A stretch of DNA of 10,068 bases, from assembly GCA_030617525.1 (NCBI GenBank), contig JAUWVG010000047.1, positions 1-10,068 on the forward strand, given 5' to 3'. The number at the start of each line of letters is the position of its first letter. The stretch's first letter is position 1. The notes beneath the pieces are model-generated. The model saw only the letters and a list, made by a program, of their open reading frames with translations. It searched no databases and was not told the origin of the DNA. The position numbers were made by a program, and so were the translations under genes. This DNA is from Candidatus Aminicenantota bacterium. Its GTDB lineage: Bacteria > Acidobacteriota > Aminicenantia > Aminicenantales > Aminicenantaceae. Below are positions 1-5,619 of the stretch, piece by piece.

Positions 1-169
1 AGGCAGCGGTTCCTGCGCAGCTGCTGTTACGTCTATCCTCAAGAACTATACAGATAAAAAAGTGACGGTGAGAATGTCCATGGGCAGTGTCATCGTCGAA
101 TGGGATCAAGAAAAAGTCTATCAGGCAGGGCCTTCAGAGATCGTTTTCGAAGGGAACTACCTTCAGTAG
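1..169 (+). CDS. dapF: Diaminopimelate epimerase, C-terminal fragment (5' end outside window)
   Basis: Only the last 55 codons are present, in the frame starting at base 2 and ending at TAG 167-169. DapF interconverts LL- and meso-diaminopimelate in the cytoplasm, for lysine and peptidoglycan synthesis. The fragment starts with G-S-G-S-C-A-A-A-V, the usual glycine-rich active-site loop. It ends with a W-D stretch followed by V-Y-x-x-G-P-S-E-I-V-F-E-G, the characteristic DapF C-terminus. In E. coli DapF the second catalytic cysteine (Cys217) immediately precedes the G-S-G. Here that codon ends in A (base 1), so it cannot be a TGY cysteine codon, and the cysteine that is visible is the downstream one in the loop. 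The gene converges on the FadL-family gene, with 34 bases between the two stops. A related epimerase/racemase with the same fold is the alternative. Confidence 0.82.
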   Translation, partial: GSGSCAAAVTSILKNYTDKKVTVRMSMGSVIVEWDQEKVYQAGPSEIVFEGNYLQ

Positions 170-203
170 GTTAGCCTGAGTAATCCAGGCAAGTCTCTCT
201 ACT

Positions 204-1412
204 TTAATACGAAAAGGTGATGCCAATCCCCAATATCATAGTATTGAGATTATATCTTTCTGTGATAGGAAGCCCGAGAACAGTTTCCACTTTTTGTCTT
301 TCTTTACCCATTGCATTGGCATAAACAAAATCAATCTGGATCCGACCCGACCTATAACCAATCCCTCCAAGAAGAGTGATCTTATCTACATCGATGTTCA
401 CAAAATCCAGCGTCTCCTCCGGTGTGGCCCAACGGTCCATCGCAATTCCACCACGTAGAGCCAAAATCGGTGAAACCCAGTATTCAGCACCCACGCTCCA
501 GATAAGGATATTTTTAAAATTCATGGGCTCTATGGTCTTCTGGTCACCCAGTAGAGGAATATTTTTTAAGGTTTTTTCAATGTTATCCAGAGCTGACCAC
601 ATGGTGTACTGGACACTTGTAGATAAAAGGAATTTTTCAGACAGTTTGTAGGATAAACCCAGGTTAAAATCCCAGGGAAGGTTGAATTGAGTTTCTGATG
701 ACAGGTTGGCTTCGAATGATCCCAGTACTGGGATTTCCATTGGAACCGTCGTCTTTCCTGACAATTTCATTTCGGCCGGGCCTCTAACACCCAAACCGAT
801 CCTCAACTTCTCATTTGGCCTCAGCATCAATCCGAATCCCAATGATAAAGCCGACCCATTCTCTTCCGTTTTGACAGTACCGATATTCTGTAAAGTTCGC
901 GTATCTTCAATGATGCCACGATAGAGATTGAGATTGAATCCAATCGAGATTTTCTCATTTACCTGATAAGCCAAGGTTGGAGTTAAGGAGATGATCCCCA
1001 TGTAAGATTTCAGATGCAGCCCTAAGCTGCTGTCGTTCCACTCCACTCCCCCTCCGGCATAGGGAGCATACGCTCCAAAACCAAGAGTTAATCTTTCGGA
1101 GGCTTTAAAAGTGAAAAAGATCTGAGGGAGAGAGAAAGTGGATTTGCTCTGCAAATTGTATCCTAAGGAATCTGAATATTCGTGCGTCGGCCAGATGTTG
1201 AATCCATTGATGGATAGGGCAAAATTTTTCTGCTGGAAGGCCAATCCTGCCGGATTCTAAAAGATGGCGCTCGTGTCATCCGCTATTCCAGTAAATGCTC
1301 CTCCTATAGCAATGGCTCGACATCCGATAAGAGTGTTGTTCCATCCTCCGCCCCACAGTCCAGAAGCGGTCAAAGTTAAACACACAAAAATGACAAAAAG
1401 TTTTTTCATCAT
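204..1412 (-). pseudogene. FadL/OMPP1 family outer-membrane transporter interrupted by an in-frame TAG
   Basis: FadL-family proteins are 14-stranded barrels that carry long-chain fatty acids or other hydrophobic compounds across the outer membrane. The full frame runs from ATG 1412-1410 to TAA 206-204 (402 codons, a normal family length). It has an AAGGAG ribosome binding site six bases upstream and a signal peptide beginning MMKKLFVIFVCLTL. The family's N-terminal pattern follows: C-R-A-I-A-I-G-G-A-F-T-G-I-A-D-D-T-S-A-I-F, then TAG at 1259-1257, then N-P-A-G-L. Family members normally have an aromatic residue where TAG stands, and TAC or TAT differs from it by one base. The remaining 350 codons are intact, with alternating amphipathic strands and a C-terminal aromatic residue (Y). 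TTG 1244-1242 could restart translation, but that product would lack the signal peptide and plug segment. Recent nonsense mutation, sequence error or amber readthrough are all possible. Confidence 0.85.
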
Positions 1413-1732
1413 TCCTATCTCCTTACTCAGAATTCGAATCTGGCTAAATGAATATCAAAAACTTAAAACCTGGATAATTCACGAGTCGAGTTTGCCGTAG
1501 ATGGTAGGCGCGGTGGGTGAAGCTGTGGTATTTCACCGCGAACCCACCGCAACACCCCAGATGCGGTAAAATCGTCTTGCCCGGAGGGGAAAAAATGTCG
1601 ATTATAATAGAATATAACAATAGGGAGAACAAAGTTATTTGTGTGCTCACTGACAAAACCCAGGTAAACTCATGATATTATATATTAAGTGAAATATTGA
1701 CATTTTTTATGAATTATTCAGGAAAGGAGTTG
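1413..1732. other. Intergenic region between lon and the FadL-family gene
   Basis: I see no convincing protein gene in these 320 bases. The part next to the FadL-family start contains its ribosome binding site (AAGGAG on the minus strand) and a near-palindrome around 1429-1443 (CAGAATTCGAATCTG). The middle, about 1500-1590, is much richer in GC and holds nested inverted repeats. The part next to the lon stop, about 1598-1720, is very AT-rich. It contains TATAAT-like hexamers on both strands, but none has a matching -35 box at proper spacing. No classical terminator (hairpin plus T-run) follows lon. The FadL-family gene is more likely to have its own promoter here than to depend on read-through from lon, but I cannot point to it. 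Confidence 0.6.
1509..1550. repeat. Nested GC-rich inverted repeat with two alternative pairings
   Basis: GCGGTGGGT (1510-1518) is exactly repaired by ACCCACCGC (1542-1550), a 9-bp stem with a 23-base loop. The loop also contains CACCGCG (1534-1540), which can pair instead with CGCGGTG (1509-1515), so the two stems compete for the same 5' arm. Neither strand shows a T-run after the stem, so an ordinary intrinsic terminator is unlikely. The element stands out as a GC-rich island in AT-rich surroundings. It could be a dispersed intergenic repeat or a structured leader of the FadL-family transcript (minus strand). Confidence 0.6.
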
Positions 1733-4150
1733 TCAAGATGTCCCCATTTTTGTGTTTTTTGGCTTCAGGGGCTCAAGAAGGGCCTGGTTAAAGACTTCAT
1801 CAATCCTTTCGACAAAAATAAATTCGATATCCTTAATGACCTTCTTCGGGATATCAATCAGATCTTTTTTACTCGCAAGTGGGAGAATAACTTTTTTAAC
1901 GCCCGCACGCTGTGCCGCCAGAACTTTTTCTTTGATCCCTCCAACAGGAAGAATATTGCCTCTGAGTGTTATCTCTCCTGTCATGGCCACATCCCATTTG
2001 ATCCTCCTGTTAGAAAACACCGAGAGAAGAGCCGTGGCCATGGTCACACCAGCAGACGGTCCGTCCTTAGGAATTGCTCCTTCAGGAATGTGAATATGAA
2101 AGTCATTTTTGGAAAATATTTGCGAATCTATCCCATAATCCTTGGCATGGGTCCGCGCATAACTCAGTGCAGCCTGGGCTGATTCTTTCATCACATCACC
2201 TAAAGATCCTGTCAGTGCCAAAGTTCCTTTTCCTTTCATCATCGTGGCCTCGACAAATAGGATCTCCCCCCCTGCCGCCGTCCATGCAATCCCTGTGGCG
2301 ACCCCAACATGATCTGTCTTTAAAAGCTGATCACGAAAAATCTTGGCAGGTCCAAGGTATTTTTCAACATTTTGAGAGGTTATCCTGGATAAGGTTTCCC
2401 GCCCTTCTGCCACCCTTCTCGCCACCTTTCGGCAAATGGAAGCCATTTCTCTTTCCAAGTTCCTCACTCCCGCCTCTCGGGTATAGAGAGAAATAATTTG
2501 CTTTATGGCTCCTTTTGTGAAGGAAATCCTTTTTTCGTTGAGAGCATGTTCTTTTATCTGTTTAGGGACCAAATGCCGCAGCGCAATCTGCAGTTTTTCT
2601 TCCTCCGTGTACCCCGGAAGATGCAGAATTTCCATTCTGTCGCGAAATGCCGGCTGGATCGGATCAAGAAGGTTTGCTGTCGTGATAAACATGACGTTTG
2701 ACAGGTCATAGGGAACACCTAAATAATGATCCCGGAAAGAATTGTTCTGTTCAGGATCAAGCACTTCCAGAAGAGCCGATGAAGGATCCCCTCGAAAATC
2801 AGCACCAATCTTATCCACTTCATCCATCATAAAAACGGGATTGTTTGAACCTCCACGCCGAATCCCCTGGATGATTCTTCCTGGCATCGCGCCCACATAC
2901 GTTCTTCTGTGTCCACGAATTTCAGCCTCATCTCTGATCCCTCCAAGTGAAATACGCATAAATTCCCTGCCTAGTGCTCGCGCAATAGAGCGGCCCAACG
3001 AAGTTTTCCCAACTCCGGGAGGACCCACAAAACAGAGGATGGGGCCTTTAATTGTCTTAGAGAGCTTCCGAACTCCGAGGTACTCCAGTATGCGTTCTTT
3101 GACCTTGTCCAGACCATAATGATCTTCATCCAAAATGGCTTTTGCCTTGCGAAGGTCTAGATTATCTTTTGTGCTTTTGTTCCAGGGCAAAGAAAACATC
3201 CAGTCCAGATAGTTCCTGACGACGGCTGTTTCTGCAGACTCGGGGTGCATCTGGCCGAGTCGGTTGATTTCCTTTTCTACCTCTTCTCTTACTTCTTTTG
3301 TGACTTTAAGCTTTTTGAGTTTTTCCTGGTAATTCTTAATATCCTCTTGAATTTCGCTGCCTTCTCCCAATTCTTTCTGAATAGCCTTGAGCTGCTGTCT
3401 AAGAAAATACTGTTTCTGAAGCTTATCCATCTCTCCTTTGGCCTCAGTGCTGATCTTAGATTGGACATCCAGGAGTTGGAGTTCTTTTGTCAACTTTTCA
3501 TAGACCTTTTTCAGACGATTGAACGGTTCAATGATTTCTACGAGCTCCTGGGCTTCCTCAATTTTTAAGTCTAAAGTGGCCGCAGCCAGATCTGCCAGCC
3601 TACCCGGTTCATCCACATTGGCGGCAATGATCATTATCTCAGGCGGTACATTTTTTCCCAGAGTGGACGCTTCATCGAGTCCATCTCGGACATTCCGGAT
3701 CATTGCTTCAACCTCGATCGGTTCCCTCTCTACTTCAGCTTCACGAATGACCTTTATTTTTGCGGAATAATAGGGTTTTTCCTCATCCAATTCTCTCACT
3801 TCTGCCCGGACAAGACCCTGCGCCAAAATTCTGACTCGTCCATCCGGGAGTTTCAGCATTCTCATGACCAGTGCAACCGTTCCCATCTTGTACACATCCT
3901 CACTTTTGGGTTCTTCGATCTCCATGTTTTTCTGTGTCAATAGAAGAATCATTCGGTGAGTCGAAAGGGCATGATCAATGGCATTTTTTGATTTTTCTCT
4001 CCCGACAAACAAAGGCACCACCATGTAGGGGAACACAACAATATCCCTGAGCATAAGAACAGGCAGGTCCTTTGGGATGTTCAGTTTCTGGCCTTGATCT
4101 TCTATAATGTCTTCAAATTCTTCAACAATATCATCGTCTTTTTTTGCCAT
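1733..4150 (-). CDS. lon: ATP-dependent Lon protease (LonA type)
   Basis: LonA is a cytoplasmic, ring-forming AAA+ serine protease. It unfolds and degrades damaged proteins and some regulators, and serves in heat-shock and quality control. The protein has 805 residues, close to the usual 780-820. Residues about 28-215 form the N-terminal substrate-binding domain, and about 220-300 a charged coiled-coil region. The AAA+ module has Walker A G-P-P-G-V-G-K-T at 376-383, Walker B M-M-D-E at 441-444, sensor-1 Asn near 493 and arginines in P-A-F-R-D-R near 503-505. The S16 protease domain has Ser699 in D-G-P-S-A-G and Lys742 in G-G-I-K-E-K. They are 43 residues apart, as in the E. coli dyad. All key residues are present, so it should be active. 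ATG 4150-4148 abuts the hsp20 stop codon and has GGAGGA just upstream. The stop is TGA at 1735-1733. Confidence 0.98.
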   Translation of the reverse strand: MAKKDDDIVEEFEDIIEDQGQKLNIPKDLPVLMLRDIVVFPYMVVPLFVGREKSKNAIDHALSTHRMILLLTQKNMEIEEPKSEDVYKMGTVALVMRMLKLPDGRVRILAQGLVRAEVRELDEEKPYYSAKIKVIREAEVEREPIEVEAMIRNVRDGLDEASTLGKNVPPEIMIIAANVDEPGRLADLAAATLDLKIEEAQELVEIIEPFNRLKKVYEKLTKELQLLDVQSKISTEAKGEMDKLQKQYFLRQQLKAIQKELGEGSEIQEDIKNYQEKLKKLKVTKEVREEVEKEINRLGQMHPESAETAVVRNYLDWMFSLPWNKSTKDNLDLRKAKAILDEDHYGLDKVKERILEYLGVRKLSKTIKGPILCFVGPPGVGKTSLGRSIARALGREFMRISLGGIRDEAEIRGHRRTYVGAMPGRIIQGIRRGGSNNPVFMMDEVDKIGADFRGDPSSALLEVLDPEQNNSFRDHYLGVPYDLSNVMFITTANLLDPIQPAFRDRMEILHLPGYTEEEKLQIALRHLVPKQIKEHALNEKRISFTKGAIKQIISLYTREAGVRNLEREMASICRKVARRVAEGRETLSRITSQNVEKYLGPAKIFRDQLLKTDHVGVATGIAWTAAGGEILFVEATMMKGKGTLALTGSLGDVMKESAQAALSYARTHAKDYGIDSQIFSKNDFHIHIPEGAIPKDGPSAGVTMATALLSVFSNRRIKWDVAMTGEITLRGNILPVGGIKEKVLAAQRAGVKKVILPLASKKDLIDIPKKVIKDIEFIFVERIDEVFNQALLEPLKPKNTKMGTS

Positions 4151-4160
4151 TTATTCCTCC
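4148..4160 (-). promoter_or_regulatory. lon ribosome binding site inside the hsp20 3' end (stop-start junction)
   Basis: On the minus strand the junction reads GGAGGAATAAATG. GGAGGA lies in the last sense codons of hsp20, TAA is its stop, and ATG of lon follows with no gap. This decides the lon start and implies translational coupling: ribosomes finishing hsp20 are placed directly at the lon start codon. Confidence 0.85.
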
Positions 4161-4615
4161 GTAGGATCCTTTTTTTTTTCGATTTTCAGGACGACATCCC
4201 TATCTCTTCTTGTCCGATGTTTCCTTAAAATAATGGTCAGTATTCCATTTTCAAGCGTAGCCTTTGCCTTTTCGGGTTCGACAGTACTCGGCAAAAAAAT
4301 GAATCGGCGAAAAGTCCCATACTCTCTTTCAAGTCGCAAGAACTTGAATTGAGAATGGGGAAAATTTTCCTTCTTTATTCCTTTCACTTCGATACGGCTG
4401 CTGTAGAGGAGAATGGTTATTCCACTCTGGTCAACACCCGGAAGCTCCACTTCGACAATAAGATCTTCTCCTCTCTCAGAGATATCAACACGGGGCACCC
4501 AGCTCTCATCCAGTCCAAGCAGCTCTTTATTCTGAATAAAAACCTCTCCTGAAATTCTGTTGATTTCCGCTTTAATCTTGATGATGCGAGAGACAGGCTT
4601 GATTGTCTTAACCAT
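4151..4615 (-). CDS. Small heat-shock protein (Hsp20/alpha-crystallin family)
   Basis: Small heat-shock proteins are ATP-independent cytoplasmic chaperones that hold unfolding proteins in large oligomers for later refolding or proteolysis. The 154-residue length is typical. Residues about 39-131 form the alpha-crystallin domain. It includes P-R-V-D-I-S near the start, V-E-V-E-L-P-G-V around 54-61, R-E-Y-G-T-F-R-R-F-I-F-L-P around 97-109 and the end signature L-E-N-G-I-L-T-I-I-L at 121-130. The 38-residue N-terminal arm is short, and the C-terminal tail is basic with V-V-L rather than a clear I-x-I motif. The ATG at 4615-4613 has no good Shine-Dalgarno sequence upstream, but no other in-frame start fits before the upstream stop. 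It follows nrdR by 59 bases and abuts lon, so a combined chaperone and protease unit is likely. I found no CIRCE-type operator upstream. Confidence 0.95.
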   Translation of the reverse strand: MVKTIKPVSRIIKIKAEINRISGEVFIQNKELLGLDESWVPRVDISERGEDLIVEVELPGVDQSGITILLYSSRIEVKGIKKENFPHSQFKFLRLEREYGTFRRFIFLPSTVEPEKAKATLENGILTIILRKHRTRRDRDVVLKIEKKKDPTEE

Positions 4616-4674
4616 GATGATTCGAAACGATATATTCGGACATAAAGATTAGTCTGTGCGTAAATAATTCCGTC

Positions 4675-5121
4675 TTATAAAAGCTTTTCCAGTTCCTTCT
4701 TGAATTCTTTGACATCCTTAAACTCTCTATAGACAGAAGCAAACCTGACATAGGCCACTTTGTCGAGAGATTTCAATTTGTTCATAACATACTTTCCAAT
4801 CTCTGCAGCACCGATTTCCTTCTCCGGACGTTCCTGCAGCATATTCTCGACCTCTTCGACAATCCCTTCTAACTCTGATAAGGGGATCGGTCTTTTCTCA
4901 CAGGATCTTAAAATTCCCCGCAGGAGGTTTTCAGAGCTGAAACGCTGCCTTCTGCCATCTTTCTTGACTACCATATAGGGAATTTCTTCGATTTTTTCAT
5001 ACGTCGTGAATCTTCTCTGACAGGAAAGACACTCACGCCGTCTGCGAATAGCGAAGCCGTTTTTGCTATCGCGAGAATCTATGACTTTGCTTTCCCGATG
5101 ATCACAGTATGGACATATCAT
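4675..5121 (-). CDS. nrdR: Transcriptional repressor NrdR
   Basis: NrdR represses ribonucleotide reductase genes when dATP/ATP binding to its ATP-cone signals enough deoxynucleotides. The 148-residue protein has the standard length. A zinc ribbon lies at residues 1-41, with Cys3, Cys6, Cys31 and Cys34 (M-I-C-P-Y-C and C-L-S-C) and the usual S-R-D-S and I-R-R-R-R-E-C basic run. The ATP-cone spans about 49-139, beginning V-V-K-K-D-G-R-R-Q-R-F and including Y-V-R-F-A-S-V-Y-R-E-F. The start is ATG 5121-5119, which gives the conserved M-I-C-P-Y-C N-terminus and has a purine-rich GAAGGG eight bases upstream. Longer in-frame starts would run into the tRNA-Gln gene and are rejected. It reads toward hsp20 and lon and may head that unit. 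I see no ribonucleotide reductase gene in the window. Confidence 0.97.
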   Translation of the reverse strand: MICPYCDHRESKVIDSRDSKNGFAIRRRRECLSCQRRFTTYEKIEEIPYMVVKKDGRRQRFSSENLLRGILRSCEKRPIPLSELEGIVEEVENMLQERPEKEIGAAEIGKYVMNKLKSLDKVAYVRFASVYREFKDVKEFKKELEKLL

Positions 5122-5154
5122 TGTTTTTTCCCTTCTCCCATTCTTTAATTCCGA

Positions 5155-5183
5155 ATGGTAGCACCATATCATTGACAAGTCAA
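5155..5183 (-). promoter_or_regulatory. Putative sigma-70-type promoter of nrdR
   Basis: On the minus strand, TTGACT (5183-5178, five of six matches to the -35 consensus) is followed after exactly 17 bases by TACCAT (5160-5155, four of six matches to the -10 consensus). Transcription would start about 25 bases upstream of the nrdR ATG. The -35 box lies inside a perfect 16-bp palindrome. Confidence 0.6.
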
Positions 5184-5185
5184 TG
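5170..5185. promoter_or_regulatory. 16-bp perfect palindrome over the nrdR -35 box, possible operator
   Basis: CATTGAC and GTCAATG are exact reverse complements separated by two bases, giving a 7+2+7 palindrome. It covers the nrdR -35 hexamer and lies 18 bases upstream of the -35 box of the divergent tRNA-Gln promoter. The 16-bp size equals that of known NrdR boxes, but the sequence does not resemble the ACAC...GTGT consensus I recall. Autoregulation or control by another dimeric repressor is an inference. Confidence 0.5.
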
Positions 5186-5203
5186 TGATCCCATTTTTCC
5201 ATG

Positions 5204-5232
5204 TTGAAATTCTTGGGGAAATCCATTATCAT
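5204..5232 (+). promoter_or_regulatory. Putative promoter of tRNA-Gln
   Basis: TTGAAA (5204-5209) and TATCAT (5227-5232) each match five of six consensus bases and are separated by exactly 17 bases. The expected start, around 5239-5240, would give a precursor leader of only a few bases before the mature tRNA 5' end at 5244. Confidence 0.7.
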
Positions 5233-5243
5233 GTCGCTGTTGC

Positions 5244-5317
5244 TGGGAAGTCGTCCAACGGCAGGACACATGACTCTGGATCATGGAATCGGGGTTCGAA
5301 TCCCTGCTTCCCAGCCA
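5244..5317 (+). tRNA. tRNA-Gln, anticodon CUG, with encoded CCA
   Basis: The 74-base cloverleaf is complete. The acceptor TGGGAAG (5244-5250) pairs fully with CTTCCCA (5307-5313), followed by discriminator G and encoded CCA. The D-stem is GTCC/GGAC around an AACGGCA loop. The anticodon stem CATGA/TCATG encloses the loop CTCTGGA with anticodon CTG at 5276-5278, reading codon CAG. The variable loop has four bases. The T-arm is CGGGG-TTCGAAT-CCCTG with one G-T pair. The U1-A72 end with the first G-C pairs is typical of bacterial tRNA-Gln. It is transcribed away from nrdR. I see no terminator directly after it. Confidence 0.97.
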
Positions 5318-5382
5318 TTCTTTAATCCAGGGAATCTTCGAGAGATTTAAACCATTTTCTGTATTGTCTTTATTCTCACCGT

Positions 5383-5407
5383 TAGGCAAACGTAGGCGAT
5401 TTTAGGC
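5383..5407. repeat. Three TAGGC boxes at exact 10-bp spacing
   Basis: TAGGC occurs at 5383-5387, 5393-5397 and 5403-5407, so all three copies face the same side of the DNA helix. The first and third copies share more (TTAGGCA, each followed shortly by AAACG). A TCACCG word also occurs on either side (5376-5381 and 5416-5421). Short phased direct repeats of this kind are typical of protein-binding arrays such as integrase arm sites or iterons. Which protein binds here is unknown. Confidence 0.5.
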
Positions 5408-5415
5408 ACAAAACG

Positions 5416-5430
5416 TCACCGGGCCGGTGA
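5416..5430. repeat. 15-bp palindrome TCACCGG-G-CCGGTGA
   Basis: Seven-base arms are perfect reverse complements around a single central G. No T-run follows on either strand, so a terminator is unlikely. It lies nine bases beyond the last TAGGC box and 20 bases before the tRNA-Leu-like segment, and could be a recombinase or repressor site. Confidence 0.5.
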
Positions 5431-5450
5431 TGAGACGATAAGTCTGCATT

Positions 5451-5501
5451 TTGGATTGGATAGACGCGCTGGATTCAAAATCCAGTTCGAGTGTGGGTTC
5501 G
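5451..5501 (+). pseudogene. Decayed tRNA-Leu(CAA)-like segment, truncated in the T-loop
   Basis: The segment has a D-arm-like stretch ATTGGATAGACGCG (tRNA-Leu genes usually read ATTGGTAGACGCG, so one A looks inserted). A perfect anticodon arm CTGGA-TTCAAAA-TCCAG follows, with anticodon CAA at 5476-5478. Then come nine bases in place of the long variable arm and GGGTTCG, the first half of a T-arm. After this the match ends. No 3' T-stem, acceptor stem or CCA is present, and no acceptor-like 5' end lies at the right distance. It cannot be a working tRNA. The hairpin alone could arise by chance, but D-arm, anticodon arm and half T-arm in the right order make tRNA descent likely. Confidence 0.6.
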
Positions 5502-5520
5502 GCTTTTTAAAGATAAAAGC

Positions 5521-5550
5521 TTGCTTACTGCCACTGTCCTGTAGTATAAA
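5521..5550 (+). promoter_or_regulatory. Weak candidate promoter of the CARDB/TIG protein gene
   Basis: TTGCTT (5521-5526) and TATAAA (5545-5550) lie 18 bases apart, about 70 bases upstream of the start codon. The -10 matches five of six bases but the -35 only three of six. It is the best plus-strand candidate in the gap. The rest of 5551-5619 holds only the GGGGAG ribosome binding site (5605-5610). Confidence 0.35.
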
Positions 5551-5619
5551 AATAACAAGCTTGTAGAAGTCAAAAATTGTTAGCCCTGAGTTTAACATTC
5601 TTATGGGGAGAATGAAATT

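Noticed and set aside
174..190. Hairpin GCCTG-N7-CAGGC between the convergent dapF and FadL-family stops
   Set aside because: The stem has only five pairs and there is no T-run on either strand, so calling it a bidirectional terminator is not supported.
1444..1656. A 70-codon minus-strand frame in the lon/FadL gap
   Set aside because: It runs across the inverted repeat, has no ribosome binding site and resembles no family. It is more likely a by-product of the structured repeat.
1595..1675. A 26-codon plus-strand frame behind GGAGGGG and six A bases
   Set aside because: The ribosome-binding-site-like context is tempting, but the product has no recognisable feature, its base composition follows the AT-rich spacer, and no promoter with a -35 box precedes it.
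5122..5271. N-terminal extension of nrdR into the tRNA-Gln region
   Set aside because: The extension is in frame, but NrdR proteins begin with M-x-C-P-x-C, the extension overlaps the promoter and the tRNA, and a ribosome binding site fits the shorter start.
5180..5389. Minus-strand frame reading through tRNA-Gln (contains G-S-R-D-S-N-P-D)
   Set aside because: This is the familiar antisense translation of a tRNA. Such tails occur on integrase genes next to tRNAs, but no integrase sequence remains upstream here, so it is not called a gene fragment.
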